From an uncultured Porphyromonadaceae bacterium (lineage in GTDB: Bacteria > Bacteroidota > Bacteroidia > Bacteroidales > Muribaculaceae), in assembly GCA_947176285.1 (NCBI GenBank), contig CAMWQF010000198.1, positions 1 to 5,708 of the forward strand: a stretch of DNA of 5,708 bases, written 5' to 3'. Each line of letters starts with the position of its first letter. Position 1 is the first letter of the stretch. The notes beneath the pieces were generated by a model, which was not told the origin of the DNA, did not search any database, and saw only the letters and a program-made list of their open reading frames with translations. The translations under genes were made by a program, and so were the position numbers. This document shows, piece by piece, positions 1 to 5,708 of the stretch.

Positions 1-1065
1 CTTCCGGTAGCAAAAGATGTTGCAGATGCGCCCACTGTCAGTGCCCGCTCTTCGTTAAAAATCTCAGGAAGGGTAACCGATGCTTCGGGTGAGACGGTAG
101 CGTTTAACGGTCCGTTACAATTCACAGTTTTTGACTCTGAGAAAAGTGTGGAGACTCATGGATGGGGTGAAACAGGCAAGGTATCACATTATCAAGATCG
201 CTCAAGCAAATTGGCAACGGCTGCCTGTATGGTCACCGATGGACAATGGCAGGCTACCATTATGATGCCTTCTGAAATTGCCAACAATTATGCTCCGGCA
301 TTTATCACTATCTACGCTTACGACAACACTCTTAAAGTTGAAGCGAGCGGCTCCACTGACAAACTCTTCGTATATGGCTACAATGAAGATGCATCGGAAG
401 ACAAGGATGGCCCGGAAATACTATCGTTTGGAGTGAACACACTTTCTGCAAATGGAACTCAGACTGTGAATTCTAATCCTGTGGCATTGGCTGAATTCTG
501 CGATGAAAGTGGCATCAACATTTCAGAAGCCGGCATAGGGCATAAGATGAGTATTCTTTTGGATAAAGATAAACTTTATGACGATGTGAGCAAATATTTC
601 ACACCTGATCCGGAAGACAATACCAAAGGAAGCATATCATATCCCCTTATTGATCTTGAACCGGGCGACCATGAACTGACCCTAACGGTATGGGACAATG
701 CTAATAATTCCACCAGTGCTACACTCAATTTCAAGGTTGGCTTGAATCTTCGACCCGATGTGACAGAGATATCTACATATTATGACCGCAACAACGACCG
801 ACTGAACCTGAAAGTATCTACCGATCGCCCACTCTGCACTCTTAATTGCAGATTAGAATGCTACGACCTCGGCGGTCAACTCAAATGGCAGACACAACGC
901 AAGGTTTATTCCGGCAACGACAGTTCTTTCACCTATTCTTGGGATCTTAAAGATATCAACGGAACCCGTTTGAAAAGAGGCATCTACCTGTTGCGCACCG
1001 TTGTTGAGTCAGAAGATGGTCTCTCTTCCTCTGAAAGTAAAAAAATAGCAATTCCTGCAAAATGA
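1..1065 (+). CDS. porU: Type IX secretion system sortase PorU, C-terminal part (5' end outside window)
   Basis: Frame 1 is open from the first base, so this is the last 354 codons of a longer gene; the GTG at 148 is internal, not a start. PorU is a C25-family cysteine peptidase (roughly 1100 residues or more in known members) that sits on the outer surface, cuts the C-terminal sorting domain off T9SS cargo and attaches cargo to A-LPS. The catalytic Cys/His region is not in this window. What is visible fits the post-catalytic part of PorU: a beta-sandwich stretch with FNG and VFDSE (residues 30-50 of the fragment), a DGPEI motif (about 135-139), DESGINISEAGIGH (about 168-181), a GDHELTLTVWDNANNS segment (about 223-237), then a FlgD/CTD-like Ig domain over the last 100 residues with STDRP, CYDLGGQ, YSWDLKD and RGIYLLR. 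The usual NP near the start of this last domain is replaced (YYDRNND). It overlaps the next gene by 4 bases, and porV follows closely, as is known for porU/porV in Porphyromonas gingivalis. Identification is by recalled family patterns. Confidence 0.88.
   Translation, partial: LPVAKDVADAPTVSARSSLKISGRVTDASGETVAFNGPLQFTVFDSEKSVETHGWGETGKVSHYQDRSSKLATAACMVTDGQWQATIMMPSEIANNYAPAFITIYAYDNTLKVEASGSTDKLFVYGYNEDASEDKDGPEILSFGVNTLSANGTQTVNSNPVALAEFCDESGINISEAGIGHKMSILLDKDKLYDDVSKYFTPDPEDNTKGSISYPLIDLEPGDHELTLTVWDNANNSTSATLNFKVGLNLRPDVTEISTYYDRNNDRLNLKVSTDRPLCTLNCRLECYDLGGQLKWQTQRKVYSGNDSSFTYSWDLKDINGTRLKRGIYLLRTVVESEDGLSSSESKKIAIPAK
1062..1065 (+). other. ATGA stop-start overlap between porU and the FAH-like gene
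   Basis: The TGA stop of porU (1063-1065) shares bases with the ATG of the next gene (1062-1064). Such overlaps normally mean that the downstream gene is translated by ribosomes that have just finished the upstream one. No clear Shine-Dalgarno sequence precedes this ATG (the preceding bases are A-rich), which fits coupling. This supports 1062 as the true start and places the FAH-like protein in the porU message. Confidence 0.8.
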
Positions 1066-1670
1066 CAATCTACGCCATTGTAAACAATCTGATCAACGGG
1101 AGCCAAAACCAGGCGGACTTCCCGGCAATATGGACTCTCATTTCCGGAGCTTGCATCTTGCAAGGAGGGAATCCCTTTTTCGTGCCGGATTTTTCACCTC
1201 GATTTGAAGCAAGGCTTGCTCTCGCTGCGAAAATCGGGAAGTTAGGAAAAGGGATCGCCCCCAGATTTGCACACAGATATGTTGCTTCCGTGGCGCCATG
1301 CATCATATTTGCCGCTCCTGACTTGCTGAAATCCTTACAGGAAAAAGGTCTTCCTTGGACACAAGCCTTAAGTTACGACAAATGTCTGGCAATAGGCAAA
1401 TTTACTGAGATTCCTTTTTCTGAAATTGACGACTGCAAGATTAATTTAAGAATTGAGTATTCTGATTCGTCTTATGAGACAGAATGGAATGAAAATTTTA
1501 TTCATCCTACTGTTGCCGATTCTATAAGTTTAATAAGCGTTGACAATACCCTAAAGACCGGCGACCTAATTCTTTTAGGATTAGCTCCGGAAGGACCTTC
1601 AGTATTACCAGGACAAAGGGCTACTCTATGCCTAAACGGAACAGAATCTCTAAAATTCAATATCAGATAA
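1062..1670 (+). CDS. FAH (fumarylacetoacetate hydrolase) family-like protein, probable pseudoenzyme
   Basis: The 202-residue product matches, from end to end, the compact (about 200 residues) FAH-family proteins of Bacteroidota. Seen: NPFFVPDFS (37-45), KIGKLGK (57-63), RFAHRYV (68-74), EKGLPW (94-99), SYDKCLAIGKF (104-114) and the C-terminal TLKTGDLILLG (163-173) followed by a short beta-rich end. FAH enzymes hydrolyse or decarboxylate 2-oxo acids with a divalent metal held by a Glu-x-Glu pair and an Asp, helped by a conserved Lys. Aligned without gaps to the family pattern as I recall it, the Glu pair becomes Arg51 and Ala53, the Asp becomes Ile82, the Lys before the FD motif becomes Leu103, and the TPAGVGP loop becomes LAPEGPS. 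The GRNY motif near the N-terminus is also gone. So catalysis of the normal kind is unlikely. No signal peptide or membrane segment is evident, so it is probably cytoplasmic. The reading frame is intact and full length, which argues for a kept, perhaps non-enzymatic, function. Fold assignment is fairly sure; function is unknown. Confidence 0.72.
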   Translation: MTIYAIVNNLINGSQNQADFPAIWTLISGACILQGGNPFFVPDFSPRFEARLALAAKIGKLGKGIAPRFAHRYVASVAPCIIFAAPDLLKSLQEKGLPWTQALSYDKCLAIGKFTEIPFSEIDDCKINLRIEYSDSSYETEWNENFIHPTVADSISLISVDNTLKTGDLILLGLAPEGPSVLPGQRATLCLNGTESLKFNIR

Positions 1671-1707
1671 GGTATACTAAAAAGTCTATAAATAGCGTTA
1701 TTACTGC

Positions 1708-2946
1708 ATGACAACTTTAAGAATACTTAGCGCAATATGCGCCGCTACATTGGCAACTTCAGCATTTGCCCAAAGCGGTAACGACATAAAAGACAATGAG
1801 TTTAACCCTGTGCAGACAGGCGTGACTACTCTGAGCATCACTCCTGATGCGCGTGGTAGCGCTATGGGAAACTTGGGAGCGGCAACCGACGCTGATATCA
1901 ATGCTCAGTTTTGGAATCCATCGAAATATGCATTTGCATATTCTGCCGGAGGTGTAGGCATCAGCTACACGCCTTGGTTGCGCAAGATTGTCAACGACAT
2001 TTTTCTTGCTGACGTAAGCGGATACCTTAAGTTAGGCAGTGGCGACAATCAAGCACTCAGCGCGTCGCTAAGATATTTCTCACTTGGAGAAGTAATTGTC
2101 AATGATGTTGCATCCAACACCATCAACCCCTACGAATTCGCCATTGATTTCGGATATTCACGAAAATTGAGCGAAAAATTCGGTATGGGAGTCGTTTTGC
2201 GTTATATTCTCTCCGACCTCTCTTATGAAGATTCGTATTCCGGCGACACAAACACAGCCGGCTCTGCTTTCGCAGTCGATCTTAGCGGTTACTATACAAC
2301 TTTCCCTATGATTGGCAGAAGTGAGTGTCAATGGAGCTGGGGCTTCAACATAAGCAATATCGGCTCAAAAGTGAGCTACGACCACGGCACAAACTACTAT
2401 TATCTTCCGACTAACCTGAGATTGGGAACAAACTTCACTTTTCCACTTGCAGACTATAATCTTCTATCAATTGGTGTGGATTTCAACAAACTACTTGTGC
2501 CTACCAAACCAAGAGAGAGCGATTATATAAATCCAGGAGGTGCTTATTATGATCCTGATAAAGATGAGGCACAAAATGCTGAAGCATACGATGATGCACT
2601 TCAGAAATGGGAGACAATGTCGCCAATTACCGGTATCTTTAAAAGTTTCTCAGATGCACCCGGAGGTTTTTCTGAAGAGTTGAAAGAAATCAATATTTCA
2701 ATTGGTGGAGAATATTCTTACAACGACCAGTTTTTCGTACGCTTAGGTTATAACTACGAAAATGCGATGAAAGGAGGAAGAAGTTACTTTGGTTTCGGAG
2801 CAGGATTCTCACTCAACGTAGTGCGTCTGGATGCTTCCTACATGTTAGCGACTGCTCAAAGTTCACCTCTCGACCAGACAATGCGCTTCACCCTAAGCTT
2901 CGACATGGATGGCATTCGTGACCTACTCGGCAAACGCCGCAGATAA
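1708..2946 (+). CDS. porV: Type IX secretion system outer-membrane shuttle/attachment protein PorV (LptO)
   Basis: PorV is a FadL-like outer-membrane beta-barrel. It binds the C-terminal domain of T9SS cargo as it leaves the SprA translocon and hands it to PorU in the PorU-PorV-PorQ-PorZ attachment complex. The 412-residue product (about 390 in P. gingivalis) starts with a clear signal peptide, with cleavage likely after Ala21 (SAFA|QS). It then shows the family signature TLSITPDARGSAMGNLG and INAQFWNPSKYAFA (about 43-78), a run of amphipathic beta strands, an acidic, Tyr/Asp/Glu-rich loop at about 267-300, and the very characteristic KSFSDAPGGFSEELKEI (312-328) and QFFVRLGYNYE. It ends in a strand (MRFTLSFDMD) plus a short basic tail LLGKRRR. 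The ATG at 1708 is supported by the signal peptide position; no strong ribosome binding site is seen, which is common in this phylum. It lies 37 bases after the FAH-like gene with no recognisable promoter, so it is probably in the porU operon. Confidence 0.94.
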   Translation: MTTLRILSAICAATLATSAFAQSGNDIKDNEFNPVQTGVTTLSITPDARGSAMGNLGAATDADINAQFWNPSKYAFAYSAGGVGISYTPWLRKIVNDIFLADVSGYLKLGSGDNQALSASLRYFSLGEVIVNDVASNTINPYEFAIDFGYSRKLSEKFGMGVVLRYILSDLSYEDSYSGDTNTAGSAFAVDLSGYYTTFPMIGRSECQWSWGFNISNIGSKVSYDHGTNYYYLPTNLRLGTNFTFPLADYNLLSIGVDFNKLLVPTKPRESDYINPGGAYYDPDKDEAQNAEAYDDALQKWETMSPITGIFKSFSDAPGGFSEELKEINISIGGEYSYNDQFFVRLGYNYENAMKGGRSYFGFGAGFSLNVVRLDASYMLATAQSSPLDQTMRFTLSFDMDGIRDLLGKRRR

Positions 2947-3057
2947 AATTAATATTTGAGAATTGAGAGTTGGGAATTGAGATTTCTTTTCTAATTGGGA
3001 ATTATAGATTTTCTCCTATTCTAAACCCCTATACCATTAAACCTCTAAACTAACAAT
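2947..3057. other. porV-ispF intergenic spacer, no promoter or terminator recognised
   Basis: This 111-base gap is the longest between genes in the window. The first half holds the heptamer repeats. The second half (3011-3057) is a purine-poor stretch rich in C, T and A leading to the ispF ATG. No match to the Bacteroidales -7 element TAnnTTTG was found (the closest, around 2950-2958, has one base too many), and no GC-rich stem followed by T residues was seen. It remains the most plausible place for a separate ispF transcript to start, by length alone. Confidence 0.5.
2954..3006 (+). repeat. Heptanucleotide tandem repeat, consensus AATTGAG, in the porV-ispF spacer
   Basis: Four 7-base units lie head to tail: ATTTGAG (2954-2960), AATTGAG (2961-2967), AGTTGGG (2968-2974), AATTGAG (2975-2981). 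After 11 unrelated pyrimidine-rich bases two more follow: AATTGGG (2993-2999) and AATTATA (3000-3006). The units match the 7-base period with only one or two changes each, except the last, which is more degraded. The pattern recalls the short tandemly repeated repetitive heptamers known from cyanobacteria; AT-rich heptamer runs of this type also occur between genes in Bacteroidota (from memory). The array is not a hairpin and no function can be read from it. Confidence 0.7.
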
Positions 3058-3540
3058 ATGCTACGGATTGGACAGGGATATGATGTACATCAATTGGTAG
3101 AAGACCGCGACCTTTGGATCTGCGGAATTAAAATTCCTCACACTCACGGACTTCTCGGTCATAGTGATGCAGACGTGGCTATACATGCTCTTTGCGATGC
3201 TTTGCTTGGAGCGTTGGCGCTCGGTGACATTGGGAAGCATTTCCCTGACTCAGATCCACGCTATAAGGGTATAGACAGCAAGATTCTTCTTAGCCATGTT
3301 ATGAAACTAATCCAAGAACAGGGATACGAACTGTGCAACTGTGACATCACGATATGTGCTGAGGCACCCAAGTTCCGCCCCCATATCGACGAAATGCGAA
3401 GAACACTAGCAAAAGTAATGTCTGTAGGCGATGACCAGGTTTCCGTCAAAGCCACCACTACCGAAAAACTAGGATTCACCGGACGTCGCGAAGGGATCTC
3501 TGCCCTTGCCATTGCACTCCTGACTAAAGATAAAAGCTAA
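3058..3540 (+). CDS. ispF: 2-C-methyl-D-erythritol 2,4-cyclodiphosphate synthase
   Basis: IspF makes 2-C-methyl-D-erythritol 2,4-cyclodiphosphate from CDP-ME 2-phosphate with release of CMP, the fifth step of the MEP isoprenoid pathway; it works in the cytoplasm as a homotrimer with active sites between subunits. The 160-residue product has the usual family length (about 157-160) and all hallmarks: GYDVH with metal ligands Asp9 and His11, GHSDADV (34-40), the third metal ligand His43, DIGKHFPDSDP (57-67), AEAPKFRPHI, and the nucleotide-binding TTEKLGFTGR (134-143). The ATG at 3058 puts the first beta strand (MLRIGQGYDVH) exactly where expected, so the start is firm although no good ribosome binding site precedes it. 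It lies 41 bases before the helicase gene. It is complete and looks active; its link with T9SS genes is probably only positional. Confidence 0.97.
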   Translation: MLRIGQGYDVHQLVEDRDLWICGIKIPHTHGLLGHSDADVAIHALCDALLGALALGDIGKHFPDSDPRYKGIDSKILLSHVMKLIQEQGYELCNCDITICAEAPKFRPHIDEMRRTLAKVMSVGDDQVSVKATTTEKLGFTGRREGISALAIALLTKDKS

Positions 3541-3571
3541 ATATTAAATTGACACATCCCCTCTATGAGTT

Positions 3572-3575
3572 GAGG
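3572..3575 (+). promoter_or_regulatory. Shine-Dalgarno-like GAGG deciding the helicase start
   Basis: GAGG ends 6 bases before the ATG at 3582, a normal spacing. The alternative in-frame TTG at 3549 would add 11 residues (starting MTHPLYEL) that are not part of the helicase fold, has only AT-rich sequence before it and lies 8 bases after the ispF stop. The ATG is therefore preferred. Confidence 0.5.
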
Positions 3576-3581
3576 CTTCAT

Positions 3582-5696
3582 ATGAATTTAAACGAAAAGC
3601 AAACCAGAGCCATGGAGGCTACAGAAGGTAGGGTGCGCGTAGTGGCTGGCGCTGGCTCCGGCAAGACACGCGTGCTTGCTCATCGCTTTGCTTTTCTCGT
3701 AAATGAACTCGGAATATCACCCGGAAATGTTCTATGCCTTACCTTCACAAATAAGGCAGCGCAAGAAATGAAACACCGGATTGCCGGAATGGTAGACCGT
3801 GGGAACGTCAACGACCTTATTTGCACAATACATAGCTTTTGCGTAAAACTCCTACGACGGGAAATTTACAAATTAGGATATCCAAAAAACTTCACTATCA
3901 TTGACGAGACAGATGCCAAAGACCTAGCAAAAGAGGCGATGCAAGAATTTGGCATAGACAGAAAAAAGAATACGGCGGAAAGACTTTTGAAAGATGTGGC
4001 TGCCCTTAAAGGGTATGATCCTGACGGATATATAGCTAAATACCTCATGCCGGGGGCTGCTATAGGCGCTCCGGATGTAAAGGTAAGATACATACAGCTT
4101 CAGCGCAAGCAATTTGCACTTGACTATGACGACATCATCTATATGGCTACCTACATTCTCACCCATTTCCCGGATGCAAGGAAATACTGGTGTGAGAAAC
4201 TTAACTATGTTATGGTAGATGAAGTGCAGGATTGCAGCGGAGATGATTGGAAACTTATTGAAATTCTTGCCTCGCATCATGGCAATCTATTTGTTGTGGG
4301 CGACCCTGACCAGGCAATATATGAATGGAGAGGTGCATCTCCAAAGACTTTTGTCAATTTCAAGGCAGACACTGATATTATACTTGATATAAATTATCGC
4401 AGCACGCCAGACATTCTCTCTGTAGCCAACAGTATTATTTCCAACAATAAAAACCGAGTAAGGAAAGAACTGACAGCCGTTCGTCTAAATGAAAGTCTAC
4501 CAATATGGAATCACTGCAAGAGTGAAAGCGAGGAGGCTGAATGGATTGCTTCCACTATTGAAAACAATGCTCTTGAAGGAAACAGATTTATCGATAATGC
4601 CGTACTTTACCGTAGTTCCTTTTTGTCGAGACGCATCGAGCAGGCACTTCTGAAAAGAAAGATTCCTTACACGGTATGGGGAGGAGTAAGATTCTTTGAA
4701 CGTAAGGAAATAAAGGATATTATCAGCTATCTTCGCTTGACAGCCAATGAAAACGACGACATGGCTTTTACCCGGATTGTAAATGTGCCGGCTCGTAAGT
4801 TTGGAAGTGTGACCCTGGGCAAACTGAAACAATTAGCTGAATCGGAGGGCGACTATCTCTATCCTACTCTTCGCCGGCATATCTCGGATGCGGTTTTTGG
4901 CAAAAAGCCTATAAGGGAATTTATCGACCTTATTGAGAATGCTCGGTCAATAGCCGATGGATTGAAGATATCAGATTTGACTGAACGGTTAATGCAGACA
5001 AGTGGACTTGACACTATGTATCGCACGGATGAGGAAGAAGAGCGATTAGAGAACGTTGCTGAACTTATAAATTCGATGATAGAGTTTGAGGCTACCAGGT
5101 TTGAGGATGGTGAGTCAGACCTATATCATTATCTGAATGAAATAGCACTTTACACCAACACTGACCATGAGCAGGATAAAGACAAAGTGAGATTGATGAC
5201 TATCCATCAGGCTAAGGGTCTGGAATATCCATATGTATTTATTATGGGTCTTACAGAAGGAGTATTTCCAAATCATCGTTCTATACGCGAACGCCGTATT
5301 GACGGAGAGGAAGAAGAACGCCGCTTAATGTATGTGGCTGTGACTCGAGCAAAAGAAATGCTTTATCTCTCAGATTCCGAAGGATACCTTAATGAAAGTG
5401 GAGCTTTGAAGTATCCATCTCGTTTCATATCAGAGATAGGAGAAGGGTTGATCCAAATTGAAGGCAACCCGGATAAGACACTTCTTGAAGGCACAAAGAA
5501 TATGGTGCGTACGCTTGATGAAGAATTGGGTGGCGGCGACAGCGAGATCTGGACCGCCGGAACAAAAGTGAATCATCGTATCTTCGGAGAAGGCATCATA
5601 GAAAGCTACGACCCGACTTCCAAATCTTACAAAGTACGCTTCGGAGAAAAAGTACGTCAACTTATCCCATCTGTATTAACTTTGAAGCAAACCTAA
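3582..5696 (+). CDS. UvrD/PcrA-type superfamily 1A ATP-dependent 3'-5' DNA helicase
   Basis: SF1A helicases of this group unwind DNA 3' to 5' using ATP, in repair, replication restart and clearing of stalled RNA polymerase. From the ATG at 3582 the product has 704 residues, close to UvrD (720) and PcrA. Motifs in order: Q motif LNEKQ (Gln7), Walker A AGAGSGKT (22-29), Ia LTFTNKAAQEMK (53-64), Ib TIHSFC (82-87), Walker B VDEVQD (Asp213, Glu214), III VGDPDQAIYEWRGA (239-252), IV with INYRST, the 2B-linked GGVRFFERKEIKD segment, V TIHQAKGLE (540-548), and VI EEERRLMYVAVTRAK (577-591, with the arginine finger Arg589). Residues 660-704 (GTKVNHRIFGEGII to the end) match the C-terminal Tudor-like domain of PcrA/UvrD, which contacts RNA polymerase in known cases. 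All catalytic residues are present. Bacteroidota often carry more than one UvrD paralogue, so the exact symbol (pcrA or uvrD) is left open. The stop is 12 bases from the window end. Confidence 0.95.
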   Translation: MNLNEKQTRAMEATEGRVRVVAGAGSGKTRVLAHRFAFLVNELGISPGNVLCLTFTNKAAQEMKHRIAGMVDRGNVNDLICTIHSFCVKLLRREIYKLGYPKNFTIIDETDAKDLAKEAMQEFGIDRKKNTAERLLKDVAALKGYDPDGYIAKYLMPGAAIGAPDVKVRYIQLQRKQFALDYDDIIYMATYILTHFPDARKYWCEKLNYVMVDEVQDCSGDDWKLIEILASHHGNLFVVGDPDQAIYEWRGASPKTFVNFKADTDIILDINYRSTPDILSVANSIISNNKNRVRKELTAVRLNESLPIWNHCKSESEEAEWIASTIENNALEGNRFIDNAVLYRSSFLSRRIEQALLKRKIPYTVWGGVRFFERKEIKDIISYLRLTANENDDMAFTRIVNVPARKFGSVTLGKLKQLAESEGDYLYPTLRRHISDAVFGKKPIREFIDLIENARSIADGLKISDLTERLMQTSGLDTMYRTDEEEERLENVAELINSMIEFEATRFEDGESDLYHYLNEIALYTNTDHEQDKDKVRLMTIHQAKGLEYPYVFIMGLTEGVFPNHRSIRERRIDGEEEERRLMYVAVTRAKEMLYLSDSEGYLNESGALKYPSRFISEIGEGLIQIEGNPDKTLLEGTKNMVRTLDEELGGGDSEIWTAGTKVNHRIFGEGIIESYDPTSKSYKVRFGEKVRQLIPSVLTLKQT

Positions 5697-5708
5697 TTTG
5701 ATTTTTCC

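Noticed and set aside
148..150. GTG as the start of the first gene
   Set aside because: The frame is open to base 1 and the residues before the GTG (including a beta-sandwich stretch with SGRVTDASGE and FNG) continue the PorU pattern, so the gene starts outside the window.
1070..1306. 78-residue open frame on the - strand opposite the FAH-like gene
   Set aside because: The + strand frame shows a recognisable family pattern over its whole length; the opposite frame has none.
1671..1707. Possible promoter or terminator between the FAH-like gene and porV
   Set aside because: Only 37 AT-rich bases with no TAnnTTTG element and no stem-loop; co-transcription is the simpler reading.
2950..2958. 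Possible Bacteroidales -7 promoter element (TA..TTTG) after porV
   Set aside because: The gap between TA and TTTG is three bases instead of two, it overlaps the heptamer repeats, and no convincing -33 TTTG lies at the right distance.
3924..4280. 118-residue open frame on the - strand inside the helicase gene
   Set aside because: It lies wholly opposite a gene with complete helicase motifs, its translation shows no recognisable domain, and it has no spacing or start signal of its own.
4497..4832. 111-residue open frame on the - strand inside the helicase gene
   Set aside because: Shadow of the helicase coding frame; no protein-like pattern or start signal.

Overview
The window reads as a piece of a Bacteroidota chromosome, most likely order Bacteroidales. 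The reasons are a PorU-like gene end followed by porV, both parts of the type IX secretion system (T9SS) found only in this phylum; starts that mostly lack strong Shine-Dalgarno sequences; and moderate, slightly AT-rich composition. Family-level placement is not supportable from the sequence alone. All genes are on the + strand and no stretch above about 110 bases lacks a gene.

Layout: (1) bases 1-1065 hold the last 354 codons of a porU-like gene (T9SS sortase, C25 peptidase family); the catalytic part lies outside the window. (2) 1062-1670 overlaps it by ATGA and encodes a compact 202-residue protein with the fold signature of the fumarylacetoacetate hydrolase (FAH) family, but with the metal-ligand and active-site positions replaced, so it looks like a pseudoenzyme. 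(3) After 37 bases comes porV (1708-2946), the outer-membrane beta-barrel partner of PorU. (4) A 111-base spacer carries a heptanucleotide tandem repeat (consensus AATTGAG). (5) ispF (3058-3540), an enzyme of the MEP isoprenoid pathway. (6) 41 bases later, a UvrD/PcrA-type SF1A DNA helicase (3582-5696) with all helicase motifs and a C-terminal Tudor-like domain. The window ends 12 bases after its stop.

How they work together: PorU and PorV belong to the T9SS attachment complex on the cell surface. PorV carries cargo from the translocon, and PorU removes the C-terminal sorting domain and attaches cargo to lipopolysaccharide. The FAH-like protein is translated from the same message by overlap, but its sequence gives no secretion signal and no obvious catalytic role, so its relation to T9SS is open. 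IspF and the helicase are housekeeping genes that probably only share the neighbourhood. No Bacteroidales-type promoter (TTTG / TAnnTTTG) or hairpin terminator was recognised between the genes, so all five may be co-transcribed, with the 2947-3057 spacer the most likely break.

The most interesting observation is the intact but apparently inactive FAH-family gene wedged between the two T9SS genes.
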